Origin: Pantoea sp. A4
GTDB taxonomy: Bacteria; Pseudomonadota; Gammaproteobacteria; Enterobacterales; Enterobacteriaceae
Direction of reading: 5' to 3'
Assembly: GCF_000295955.2 (NCBI RefSeq)
Contig: NZ_ALXE01000046.1
Location: 24,669 to 88,668 of the forward strand
DNA length: 64,000 bases
A program made the position numbers and the translations under genes. Under the pieces are notes generated by a model. It worked only from the letters and a program-made list of their open reading frames with translations, did no database searches and was not told the origin of the DNA. Positions 52,698 to 61,419 of this stretch are shown here, in pieces. Each line of letters starts with the position of its first letter. The first letter of the stretch is position 1.

Positions 52698-55619
52698 ATG
52701 CCAACAATTCCATCTACTGCATTTTCAATTGTCCCGTTGCCTAATTCACTTAACCTCCAACCCAATGTAACGCCGCTCATCAGTAATCTGCACTATGCAG
52801 CAGCTGATACTATCAATGAAGTCAGCGAAAAAATCAGCAGCATTGGCATACCCAGCCCGAGAACACAAAGGGTCAAGGATGCTAAAACCTTCTATGCACT
52901 CACCATTGGGATTGAACAGGCACGTGTGAAAACAGGTCTTCAGCAGGCCGCGCATGACTACGCTAAAAAGATATTAATTCAGTTAAATAAACCAAATCTT
53001 GATCCCGATAGCGTTTATTTGAACCGTTTTTCTGATAGCGTCAGTGATTCGCGTTCCTTCACCGGCTGGCAACATAACAATCCCCCTGATAGTAGTTATA
53101 GCCTGACAGAAGTGGTCATGCGGAACTTTCTTCCCGGTGAGGTTGAGTTTGGTAAAATTTCTGGTATGGACCTGTATAGCGGCATTTATCATACGGGAAA
53201 AAATAGCACCCAAGGTTACAATGCAAAGAATGAAGTTCAGTTATTACCATCAGAGTTCATGAATAAACTCGAAGCAAGCGATTTTTCGCGAGCTTATAAA
53301 AAAAGTTGTGCTGATTTCTGGCACAAATACAGCAATGATTCTCGTGTCATCGCAAAAGCTGTATTTATCACGGCGGCAGATAATGCGCGTAACAGTGGTA
53401 ACCTGAGTGAAGCGGGTTACCGTTTAGTGACCAGGTCAGCGTCCCCCGACCTGATGCTGTCAAATATCCACGCTGATGACGCTGGTCACGCACTGTCGCT
53501 CAAAGACTTACAACCCCGAAATCCACTAAAAGGTGCAGTGCGCCCCCTTGATGTCTATGGTTATCCGTCTAACTTGCTGATTTTCAGCGATCCAAATCAG
53601 GCACAGGGCCGTGGTAAACAAGTGCTATATAGCCCTGTCACCCACCAGTTACATGAATTCGACAGTAAAAATGCACTTTGTCAGTGGCTGGTGGACCAGG
53701 CTAAAGATGCCAAAAAACGTGAAGCGTTGCTGCAACACTGGACACTATACAACCAGCAGGATGGCAACACTTATGCCGGGGTAAAAAAGGTATTAGAAGG
53801 TATTGATACAGGCGATACGTCCTGGCGGCCCCAAACGAAACCGTATAAATATTTGCTGACTAAAGATAAACCGTTAAATGAGGATGTGTTTACTCACATC
53901 GTCAAACAGGCTAAAGCCGATCAGGCTTCGAATGCTGACATGCTGGTCACTTCGAATGCGCAAGTACAGGAAGCGATCTACCTCGACGAACTCAAAACAG
54001 CAGAAAACATCCTGTTGCCCTTAGCGGTACTGGGACCCGAACTGTTTGCTATACCTGCTGCTATCGACGCGGGCGCTGAAACGGCAATTGGCCTGCACGA
54101 TATGACTGACAATGCGAGGACCGCCGACCGTAAACAGGGGATTGCCACAACCCTGACTGGCTTAATCGACGGTGTGTTCTCTCTCGGATCGGAAATCCCG
54201 GTTTCCAGAGATATTCCTGAATTATGGGAGGTGAATTTTGACAATATCGATCATGATGCCATTGGCGATAAGTTTAAAGTTGAAGATGCTAACGATATTG
54301 AGTTGCAGCCAATGTCCAGCCCGGCAATGCCGCAGAGTCGTAACCCTAAACTGGATTTAACTGGCGCAGTAAATCAGGCGGATACCATAACCAGTACCGC
54401 CAATGCTGGCAGTATCTGGACGCTTCCCGATGGGCAAAATTTCTTTGTTAAAAAGCCGATAACGTACCTGATGAAAGGAGAAGAAATTGGCACTAAGTTT
54501 CAACTGGCTTTTGTAGGCATGCCTGACGCGGATGAACTGCGTTTCTTTGCGCAGAGAGAGGTTGCAGCAACCCGACAAACGGCCTTGCAGGCCTTACATG
54601 AGAATGTCACCCCTGAAGCGTTTATTGGCACAAAAACATCCGCGGCAGGCATAGAAGAAAGCTTTGTCGCAACCAAAGCGCTCAACAATTTCCGTGAGCT
54701 GGGTGAGATTCTGGTCGACAGCACCTTCGTGGAGGACCAGTTAGCCGTCAGCAAGTTAAGTGCTCAAGGAAAAACCGCGCTGCAAGGGAAAATTACCGAG
54801 TTGCGCCAACTGCAAACACAGTTCGATGAACTCAAAGCCAACGATCCACAATGGTACACCTCACAAGATGATGCCCTGAAAGAGTCAATCGCCAGAATGC
54901 GGGAACTGCGCACCGAAGTCGTCAACGAACTTTTGCCCGACAGGCTACAACGTCAACTGCTGGCTCACGTTATGAATGACCAGGTCATCGGCGAGCTGGA
55001 TACCGTTAACACCTGGGGACAGAACGTGGGCTTCGCGAAGTCGACAACCGGCGATTGGCAGATGGTTGCTCTCGATCGCGGGGCTTCCTATGACGTCGGA
55101 TTTTGGGGAACCGCGAAAGATCTGGATGGCTTTAGCACGGCGAAAGGCCAACGCTCGTTTATTCTGCAGTCAGCGAGCGAAGATATTTACACTCGCCAAA
55201 GCGCAAAATACTCCGGTCCGTTACCACAGCTGGGTAAAGACCTGTCCAACTTCCCTTACCCGGAGGATGTGGCCACCATTGCTGGAGCTGGTCAAAATGA
55301 AGCCATTCGCAAAGAAACCCTCAACATGCTGGCCTATCAGGATATGTTGTTAGAAGGCCGCGGCGGTGCCGATAGTGCGTTTAATCAGAACTTTGAAATT
55401 CTTTCTGACCCGCCAACGGAGCGACTGAAAGGGAACGGTTTGATGACAAAAGATGCGGTGATTGCGGCCGATAAATTACGCCGGGATGCACGTATCGCGC
55501 AAGCGGGTGGTGAAGATGCCGTGTTGCAATGGGCAAAAGAGCATCCGCTTGAAGCCGGAAATATAAAACAGCTGGCCAATGCAAAAAGGACCCATATGGA
55601 ACTTAACCGCATTGCCTGA
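52698..55619 (+). CDS. Large dermonecrotic-toxin-domain (DUF6543-like) protein with kinase-like C-terminal part
   Basis: 973 residues, no signal peptide. Residues about 60-420 resemble the dermonecrotic toxin/DUF6543 domain of large secreted toxins: FWHKYSNDSRVIAKAVFITAA split near 207, the SEAGYRLV turn, and VLYSPVTHQLHEF near 309 followed by LCQWLVDQ. A hydrophobic patch lies near 435-460. From about 571 the pattern GSIWTLPDGQNFFVKK (K585), then VNTWGQN following D768, and VALDRGASYD (D793) resembles the nucleotide Lys, catalytic loop and metal Asp of HipA- or PI3K-like kinases. It may be an effector or toxin exported by another system; no secretion or immunity gene adjoins it. Confidence 0.6.
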   Translation: MPTIPSTAFSIVPLPNSLNLQPNVTPLISNLHYAAADTINEVSEKISSIGIPSPRTQRVKDAKTFYALTIGIEQARVKTGLQQAAHDYAKKILIQLNKPNLDPDSVYLNRFSDSVSDSRSFTGWQHNNPPDSSYSLTEVVMRNFLPGEVEFGKISGMDLYSGIYHTGKNSTQGYNAKNEVQLLPSEFMNKLEASDFSRAYKKSCADFWHKYSNDSRVIAKAVFITAADNARNSGNLSEAGYRLVTRSASPDLMLSNIHADDAGHALSLKDLQPRNPLKGAVRPLDVYGYPSNLLIFSDPNQAQGRGKQVLYSPVTHQLHEFDSKNALCQWLVDQAKDAKKREALLQHWTLYNQQDGNTYAGVKKVLEGIDTGDTSWRPQTKPYKYLLTKDKPLNEDVFTHIVKQAKADQASNADMLVTSNAQVQEAIYLDELKTAENILLPLAVLGPELFAIPAAIDAGAETAIGLHDMTDNARTADRKQGIATTLTGLIDGVFSLGSEIPVSRDIPELWEVNFDNIDHDAIGDKFKVEDANDIELQPMSSPAMPQSRNPKLDLTGAVNQADTITSTANAGSIWTLPDGQNFFVKKPITYLMKGEEIGTKFQLAFVGMPDADELRFFAQREVAATRQTALQALHENVTPEAFIGTKTSAAGIEESFVATKALNNFRELGEILVDSTFVEDQLAVSKLSAQGKTALQGKITELRQLQTQFDELKANDPQWYTSQDDALKESIARMRELRTEVVNELLPDRLQRQLLAHVMNDQVIGELDTVNTWGQNVGFAKSTTGDWQMVALDRGASYDVGFWGTAKDLDGFSTAKGQRSFILQSASEDIYTRQSAKYSGPLPQLGKDLSNFPYPEDVATIAGAGQNEAIRKETLNMLAYQDMLLEGRGGADSAFNQNFEILSDPPTERLKGNGLMTKDAVIAADKLRRDARIAQAGGEDAVLQWAKEHPLEAGNIKQLANAKRTHMELNRIA

Positions 55620-55622
55620 CAG

Positions 55623-55650
55623 AATCAGGCGAGCAGCCGCTCGCCTGATT
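55623..55650. terminator. Bidirectional terminator between the toxin-like gene and mmsA
   Basis: AATCAGGCGAGC pairs perfectly with GCTCGCCTGATT around AGCC. The 12-bp stem fills the gap between two convergent genes, with TTTC on one side and a short A run on the other. Confidence 0.85.
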
Positions 55651-55660
55651 TCATCAAACC

Positions 55661-57160
55661 TTAACGCTGGCTGGGAAACGCGAACTGCGCGGCTTCCTGG
55701 CTTTGCGCTTTCGGCCAACGCTGGGTAATGGTTTTGCGGCGCGTGTAGAATCGCACACCGTCCGGGCCATAAGCATGAAGATCACCAAAGAGAGAGCGCT
55801 TCCAACCGCCAAAACTGTGGAAGGCAACCGGAACCGGTAATGGCACGTTAACCCCCACCATGCCTGCCTCAATTTCATTACCAAACTGCCGTGCCGCTTC
55901 ACCATCACGCGTAAAGATACAGGTCCCGTTTCCGTACTCATGCGCATTAATGAGCGCAATGGCCTCTTCCAGTGATTTAGCTCTAACCACACACAACACC
56001 GGGCCAAAAATCTCTTCCTTATAAATCCGCATCTCCGGCGTTACCCGATCAAACAAGCAGCCCCCGAGGAAAAAACCGTTCTCATGGCCTGAAATTTTCA
56101 ACGCTCGGCCATCAACCACTAACTCTGCGCCGACATTGACGCCATCATCAACATAACCGCTGACTTTGTCACGGTGTGCGGCAGTGACCAGAGGCCCCAT
56201 GTCCAGCCCGCACTCTGTGCCAGCACCGATTTTTAACGCCTGAATGCGTGGCACCAGCTTATCAATCAACGCATCTGCCACTGCATCACCAATACACACG
56301 GCCACAGAAATGGCCATGCAACGCTCACCGCATGAACCATACGCTGCGCCCATCAGAGCATTCACTGCATTATCCAGATCGGCATCTGGCATCACCACAG
56401 CGTGATTTTTTGCACCACCCAAGGCCTGCACGCGTTTACCACGCTTTGTGCCTTCACTGTAGATATATTCCGCCACTGGGGTCGAACCTACGAAGCTAAT
56501 CGCTTTGACATCCGGGCTTTCCAGCAGCGCATCAACCGCTTCTTTGTCGCCATTCACCACATTCAGCACGCCTTTCGGCAAGCCCGCTTGCTGGAACAGT
56601 GAGGCAATCAGCAAGGTGGAACTTGGATCGCGTTCAGAAGGTTTCAGAATAAACGTGTTGCCACAGGCAATCGCCAGCGGATACATCCACAGCGGTACCA
56701 TCGCCGGGAAGTTGAACGGGGTGATGCCTGCCACCACACCCACGGCATGGAAGTCACTCCAGGAGTCGATACCTGGCCCGGCATTACGGCTGAATTCGCC
56801 TTTCAGCAATTCTGGTGCGGCCGTGGCGTACTCCACGTTCTCAATACCGCGTTTTAGCTCGCCTGCGGCATCTTCGCGGGTTTTACCATGCTCTTCGCTG
56901 ATCAGCGTAACAATCTGCTCTTCGTTCTCTTCCAGCAGCTGTTTGAAGCGGAACAGCACCTGTGCACGTTTGGCCGGTGGCAACTCACGCCAGGCTGGCA
57001 GTGCGGCCTTAGCCGCATCAATCGCCTGTTGGACCGTCGCACGGCTTGCCAGCTCTACCTGGCGAATGGCTTCACCGGTTGCCGGGTTATACACCGGCAC
57101 GCTGCGCCCCGCTGCTGCCGGTGTTTCGCCGTTAATTAAGTGTGTGATTACTGTCATCAT
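55661..57160 (-). CDS. mmsA: CoA-acylating methylmalonate-semialdehyde dehydrogenase
   Basis: Aldehyde dehydrogenase, 499 residues, converting malonate (or methylmalonate) semialdehyde and CoA to acetyl- (or propionyl-) CoA and CO2. Key elements are the NAD-binding FVGSTPVAEYIY, the nucleophilic Cys in GSCGERCMAIS, and the family-specific EKGKTREDAAGELKRG-like stretch. It follows the aminotransferase gene by 7 bases, so beta-alanine goes to malonate semialdehyde to acetyl-CoA. The start is one of two adjacent ATGs (57160 or 57157). It may also help with succinate semialdehyde from GABA, which is speculation. Confidence 0.93.
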   Translation of the reverse strand: MMTVITHLINGETPAAAGRSVPVYNPATGEAIRQVELASRATVQQAIDAAKAALPAWRELPPAKRAQVLFRFKQLLEENEEQIVTLISEEHGKTREDAAGELKRGIENVEYATAAPELLKGEFSRNAGPGIDSWSDFHAVGVVAGITPFNFPAMVPLWMYPLAIACGNTFILKPSERDPSSTLLIASLFQQAGLPKGVLNVVNGDKEAVDALLESPDVKAISFVGSTPVAEYIYSEGTKRGKRVQALGGAKNHAVVMPDADLDNAVNALMGAAYGSCGERCMAISVAVCIGDAVADALIDKLVPRIQALKIGAGTECGLDMGPLVTAAHRDKVSGYVDDGVNVGAELVVDGRALKISGHENGFFLGGCLFDRVTPEMRIYKEEIFGPVLCVVRAKSLEEAIALINAHEYGNGTCIFTRDGEAARQFGNEIEAGMVGVNVPLPVPVAFHSFGGWKRSLFGDLHAYGPDGVRFYTRRKTITQRWPKAQSQEAAQFAFPSQR

Positions 57161-57167
57161 CGTTTCC

Positions 57168-58499
57168 TTAAGCGGTTGCGTGAAGGGCTTCGCCTACCGC
57201 ATCAAACAGGCGGTCCAGTTCAGCAGGTTGGGTATTAAACATTGGACCGAACTGCAGCGTATCGCCGCCGAAGCGCACATAGAATCCCGCTTTCCACAAC
57301 GCCATACCGGCCTCAAATGGCCTGATAATGGCATCGCCTTCGCGCGGCGCGATTTGAATAGCACCCACCAGACCGCAGTTACGAATATCCACCACATTCG
57401 GGCTGCTACGCAGCGCGTGCAGGCTGTTTTCAAAGTACGGCGCGAGTTCAGCAGACTGTGTCACCAGGTCATCTTTCTCCAGCAGATCCAGTGTTGCCAA
57501 CGCTGCCGCACAAGCCACCGGGTGGGCTGAATAGGTATAACCGTGACCAAACTCCACGGCGTATTCTGGCAGTGGTTGAGACATAAAGGTGTGATAGATC
57601 TCACTGCTGGCGACCACACCGCCCATCGGGATTGCCCCATTGGTAATCTGCTTGGCGAAGTTGAGGATATCCGGCGTCACGCCAAAATACTCGGCTCCTG
57701 TCCAGCGGCCCATGCGGCCAAAGCCCGTGATCACTTCATCAAAAATCAGCAAAATATTGTGCTGATCGCAGATTTCGCGCAGGCGCTGTAAATATCCCTG
57801 TGGCGGGATGATCGCACCCGCAGAGCCAGAGAGAGGTTCAACAATCACAGCCGCGATGTTGGACGCATCATGCAGTTCAATCAGCTTCAGCATCTCATTT
57901 GCCAGCGCAACCCCGCCCGTCTCGGCCATGCCGCGGGTAAAAGGGAGATCCGTCTGTAAAGTATGTGGCAGATGGTCAACATCCATAAACTGGCCAAACA
58001 TTTTACGGTTACCGCCAATCCCGCCAAGGCTGGTGCCTGCAATGTTGACGCCGTGATAACCGCGCGCGCGGCCAATGAATTTGGTTTTCGCCGGTTGTCC
58101 CTTCGCACGCCAGTAAGCGCGTGCCATTTTAACTGCGGTATCCGCAGATTCAGAACCCGATCCGGTGAAGAAGACGTGATTCAGATCGCCTGGCATCTTT
58201 TGGGCAATTTTGTCTGCCAGCGCAAACGACAGCGGGTGTCCGTACTGGAAGCCGGGTGAGTAATCCAGTGTGCCGAGTTGTCTGGACACAGCGGCCTGAA
58301 TTTCGCTGCGGGTGTGGCCCGCGCCACAGGTCCACAATCCTGAAAGGCTGTCAAAAATCTGGCGGCCTTTATCATCCGTTAACCAACGGCCTTCTGCTGC
58401 CACGATAAAACGCGGGTCACGCTGAAAATTACGGTTAGCACTGAAGGGCATCCAGTGTGCTTGCAGATTAAGTGAAGCGGTATTGATGGCATCAGACAT
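57168..58499 (-). CDS. Omega-amino acid (beta-alanine) pyruvate aminotransferase
   Basis: Class III PLP aminotransferase, 443 residues, moving the amino group of beta-alanine to pyruvate. PLP sites: FFTGSGSESADTAVKMARAY, VIVEPLSGSAGAI, LIFDEVITGFGR and FAKQITNGAIPMGGV with the Schiff-base Lys. The ATG at 58499 has GGAAGAGAG upstream; the frame extends 16 codons more without support. Its partner mmsA follows directly. No regulator gene adjoins the pair. Confidence 0.91.
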   Translation of the reverse strand: MSDAINTASLNLQAHWMPFSANRNFQRDPRFIVAAEGRWLTDDKGRQIFDSLSGLWTCGAGHTRSEIQAAVSRQLGTLDYSPGFQYGHPLSFALADKIAQKMPGDLNHVFFTGSGSESADTAVKMARAYWRAKGQPAKTKFIGRARGYHGVNIAGTSLGGIGGNRKMFGQFMDVDHLPHTLQTDLPFTRGMAETGGVALANEMLKLIELHDASNIAAVIVEPLSGSAGAIIPPQGYLQRLREICDQHNILLIFDEVITGFGRMGRWTGAEYFGVTPDILNFAKQITNGAIPMGGVVASSEIYHTFMSQPLPEYAVEFGHGYTYSAHPVACAAALATLDLLEKDDLVTQSAELAPYFENSLHALRSSPNVVDIRNCGLVGAIQIAPREGDAIIRPFEAGMALWKAGFYVRFGGDTLQFGPMFNTQPAELDRLFDAVGEALHATA

Positions 58500-58704
58500 G
58501 GTCGGCTCTCTTCCAACAGGTGTGGATGCAGTGTGCCGCCACAGCATAGGTAAGTTAAATCACAATAATTACACCATTAGATACAGAAAAACTCACCCAT
58601 AAGCCTGGCCGATAATGCGGTCGTTCTCTCCTGGATCTGCGGATGTTTTTATGCTGAATAAGTGCCTGAGAGGCAGCGGATTACACTGCTTTTGGCACAG
58701 GTAA

Positions 58705-58728
58705 TTTGACCGATTTCACATTGTGAAA
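58705..58728. promoter_or_regulatory. CRP-like site overlapping a TTTCACA-T-TGTGAAA palindrome
   Basis: TTTGA-CCGATT-TCACA (58705-58720) fits CRP in nine of ten positions, and TTTCACA-T-TGTGAAA (58714-58728) is a perfect 7-bp inverted repeat. They lie about 210 bases upstream of the aminotransferase start. The 503-base gap 58500-59002 otherwise shows only the PmrA box. Confidence 0.35.
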
Positions 58729-58939
58729 ATAAGAAAATTATATCTCTTGAACAAAGCAGCACTTGCTGGGTTGCTGAATAAACAGTCATGTGGACAGTGA
58801 GATCTGGTCGCTGTTTCAGCACAGCAACCAGAATCTACGCGCGTTGGGGCTTGAAATACCGGCTGCCATGGCACGACAGAGATGACAAAAAAATTACAGC
58901 CGGACATTTTTTCTTACTCAGCGCATCACTGAGCCGCGT

Positions 58940-58956
58940 CTTAATGTCTCCTTAAT
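58940..58956 (+). promoter_or_regulatory. PmrA box upstream of the pmrR-like gene
   Basis: CTTAAT-GTCTC-CTTAAT is a perfect direct repeat with the 5-base spacing of PmrA (BasR) sites, 46 bases before the small ORF at 59003. It implies activation by the PmrA/PmrB pair encoded beside it. Confidence 0.8.
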
Positions 58957-59002
58957 CTTACCCTGAGAAAATCAGTGGGTGTTCCCCGAGGAGAGTTGAA
59001 CG

Positions 59003-59104
59003 ATGTTCAAACCAACAGCTGAAGATAAATTGTGCGAGATGTTTACCCTACTGCTAAGCGCAGTGGCGGTCGTGGGATTTCTGGCGGTGTGGTTCACCAC
59101 CTAA
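59003..59104 (+). CDS. pmrR: PmrR-like small inner-membrane peptide (LpxT inhibitor candidate)
   Basis: 33 residues: a short charged start (MFKPTAEDKLCE) and a single transmembrane helix ending FLAVWFTT. The pattern E-x3-T-x4-S-x-V-x-V-x2-FL-x2-WF-x-T matches Salmonella PmrR as I remember it (a 29-residue peptide that inhibits LpxT). GAGGAG lies upstream of the ATG. It sits behind a perfect PmrA box. Its stop overlaps the stop of the convergent pmrB gene by three bases. Homology over such a short length is not proof, but motif, operator and neighbourhood agree. Confidence 0.75.
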   Translation: MFKPTAEDKLCEMFTLLLSAVAVVGFLAVWFTT

Positions 59105-60177
59105 TCCGACGAGAACTCCACCCATGCGCGGCAACCGGGCCCCGGTTGCCGGTTTTGCAGATGGAAACGCCCTTTATGCAGCTGGACAATACGACTAACA
59201 ATACTCAGACCCAAACCAATACCCCCATAGCGCCGATCCATCCGGACAAAGGCTTTACTCAGTTCACCGCTTTTCGCTTCATCAATACCCGGCCCCTGAT
59301 CTTCCACGATCAACTCTGCCTGGCGCTCATTCTTGATGGTCACCGTAATGATGGAGCCTTTTGGACTGTAGCGTGATGCATTTTCCACCAGATTACGCAG
59401 TAACATGCGAATTAAGGTTTCATCTCCTTTTACAGTTGGTTCACTCTCCGTCACTAACTGGAGCTGCTGTAAGCGTGGTGCGAGCAGCATTTTCAGTTCA
59501 TCCTGCATAGGCAACACTACGCCTTCAACCAGTGCCACACTCTGATACTCTCCGGCGGTAAAGGATTGTCCTACCCGTGCCAGATGCAGTAACTGAGCGA
59601 CACTGTTCATCATATGGTCAAGCCGATCAATCAGCGGCTTCATACTGATATTATGCGATTTCTCAATCAGCTCGAGATGCAAGCGCAGCCCGGCAATCGG
59701 GGTACGTAATTCATGCGCAACATCAGCCGTGAACAGGCGTTCACGTTCCAGGTTGCTGGTTAAGCGGCCAACAAGTTGGTTGATGGAATGGGTGACGGCA
59801 TCAATTTCCCGGATAGCGCTGTGATAACGCACCGGTTCGATATTGTCATCGCTGCGGTTTTCCAGCTCTTGTTGTAAGTGGGACAAAGGACGGGTGATCC
59901 ATTTGACGGCCTGCAAACAGAGTACCAGCGCCAGCGTAATCATCACCAGGCTGGGCACCGCCAGGCTCGCCACCGCTTCATGAATCTCCTTCTCAACGTG
60001 TCGATGCTCATTTCGATGTTGGATAGCGGCATCCACCAGGAACTGAATCTGCTCTTTACTTTCATGCCAGAGCCAAAACACGCTGATGACCTGACAGAAC
60101 AGCAAAATAAGGCCGATAGCCAACAGCAGGCGAAAACTCAGCGTGGTACTTTTGCGCGTTTTAGCCGGTTGTTTCAT
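59101..60177 (-). CDS. pmrB: Sensor histidine kinase PmrB (BasS)
   Basis: Inner-membrane sensor for Fe3+, Al3+ or low pH, 358 residues. Two transmembrane helices (about 15-37 and 70-92) enclose a short periplasmic loop with ESKE and EKEIHE acidic motifs as in iron-binding PmrB. A HAMP segment is followed by LFTADVAHELRTP with the phosphorylated His, then the N-box LLRNLVENASRYSP, VEDQGPGI and GGIGLGLSIV. The sequence is very similar to E. coli BasS. It overlaps pmrA by four bases (ATGA). Confidence 0.95.
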   Translation of the reverse strand: MKQPAKTRKSTTLSFRLLLAIGLILLFCQVISVFWLWHESKEQIQFLVDAAIQHRNEHRHVEKEIHEAVASLAVPSLVMITLALVLCLQAVKWITRPLSHLQQELENRSDDNIEPVRYHSAIREIDAVTHSINQLVGRLTSNLERERLFTADVAHELRTPIAGLRLHLELIEKSHNISMKPLIDRLDHMMNSVAQLLHLARVGQSFTAGEYQSVALVEGVVLPMQDELKMLLAPRLQQLQLVTESEPTVKGDETLIRMLLRNLVENASRYSPKGSIITVTIKNERQAELIVEDQGPGIDEAKSGELSKAFVRMDRRYGGIGLGLSIVSRIVQLHKGRFHLQNRQPGPGCRAWVEFSSD

Positions 60178-60854
60178 GACACGGTGTCCTGCTGCTCACT
60201 ATTAACCAACGCATAACCAAAACCACGCACGGTTCGAATGGCTGATTTACCGATTTTGTCGCGCAGGTTGTGGATGTGTACTTCCAGCGTATTGGTGGAG
60301 GGTTCAGTTTCCCAGTTATAGATATCGTTGTAGAGGATTTCACGGTGTACTGGATTTCCGGCCTTAAGCATCAACCGCGCCAGAATGGCGTGCTCTTTTG
60401 GCGTCAGATCCAGGCGCTGTCCGGCTAATGTAATTTGCCGTAATGTCATGTTGAGCGTCAGGTTGCCGACCTGTACCAGCTCATCCCCTTGATTTACGTG
60501 GCGACGGATCAGCGCACGAATGCGCGCCAGCAGTTCCTCCAATGAGAATGGCTTGATCAGATAATCATCCGCCCCAGCATCCAACCCGGCAATACGTTCC
60601 TGCACCGTATCACGGGCAGTAAGGATCAACACCGGATGCATATTTTTCTGCCGCCGCAAGCGCAGCAGAAAATGTAAACCGTCCTCATCTGGCAAACCTA
60701 AATCCAGCACCAACAGGCTATACATGCCTTCGCGAAAGGCGGCTTCAGCCTCACGCACAGTGGTGACACCGTCACAAACATAACCTTCACCTTTCAGTGC
60801 CAGGGTTAAGCCCTGTAACAGCAGGGCATCATCTTCAACCACTAATATTTTCAT
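60174..60854 (-). CDS. pmrA: Response regulator PmrA (BasR)
   Basis: OmpR-class regulator, 226 residues. The receiver domain has acidic EDD near residue 8, the phosphorylated Asp in LLVLDLGLPDEDG, the T in LILTARD, and K in IKPFSLEE. The C-terminal winged helix includes LTPKEHAILARLM and TNTLEVHIHNLRDKIG. It controls lipid A modification genes; two matching PmrA boxes are in this window (58940 and 63102). The ATG at 60854 gives MKILVVEDD, the normal start. Unlike E. coli, eptA is not directly upstream: a DUF1493 gene intervenes. Confidence 0.95.
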   Translation of the reverse strand: MKILVVEDDALLLQGLTLALKGEGYVCDGVTTVREAEAAFREGMYSLLVLDLGLPDEDGLHFLLRLRRQKNMHPVLILTARDTVQERIAGLDAGADDYLIKPFSLEELLARIRALIRRHVNQGDELVQVGNLTLNMTLRQITLAGQRLDLTPKEHAILARLMLKAGNPVHREILYNDIYNWETEPSTNTLEVHIHNLRDKIGKSAIRTVRGFGYALVNSEQQDTVS

Positions 60855-60911
60855 GCTCTGTACTCCGACAGCCGGGCCATTCATCATTTAAAACACGTAA
60901 ATAACGTCTAT

Positions 60912-61235
60912 TCAGTCATAAATCCAGCGTCCGGCTTTAGCTGATTCTATAAGCATTCCTACTGTAAAAGCTTCAGGCTCATGTCTGTCAGAGCGCAAAC
61001 GCTCAGGCAGTATGACGTTTGGGAGAAACGGCAATGTAAGTATAGGGAAATAGCGACGCCAGTTTATAGCACTACAGTCAACATCAAAAACTTCGGCATA
61101 TTTATCTACCAGCTCATACACATCTTCACGCACGGTGAGAAATTCACCTGAGCTGAGTGATGAATCGATTTCAAGTTCTTTGCAACGCAATTCATCTCTA
61201 ACAAATTTGAGTACCGTCGCATCTAAAGATTTCAT
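60912..61235 (-). CDS. DUF1493 family protein
   Basis: 107 residues, acyl-carrier-like helical protein of unknown function found in enterobacteria. Recognised by VYELVDKYAEVFDVDCSAINW, the RYFP and FLPNVILPE motifs and the ending FTVGMLIESAKAGRW. The serine expected of a true acyl carrier is not obvious, so function remains open. It is 57 bases upstream of pmrA on the same strand and 184 bases downstream of eptA, so read-through among the three is possible. Confidence 0.82.
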   Translation of the reverse strand: MKSLDATVLKFVRDELRCKELEIDSSLSSGEFLTVREDVYELVDKYAEVFDVDCSAINWRRYFPILTLPFLPNVILPERLRSDRHEPEAFTVGMLIESAKAGRWIYD

Positions 61236-61419
61236 CTTTTTCCCTCAGGTCGAACCATAAGATGATGGCGCAAGAGGCTTTTGGCGGAATTCTACAACTC
61301 CCTATTTTTATCCCTGACCTTCGCTAATTAATTTATCGCTAAAAACGCTTGCAGTTTATGATAAGGCCCAGGTTTCCCCAAGCCTCGCATCCTGAATTAA
61401 GCCATTGTTTACCTGAAAC

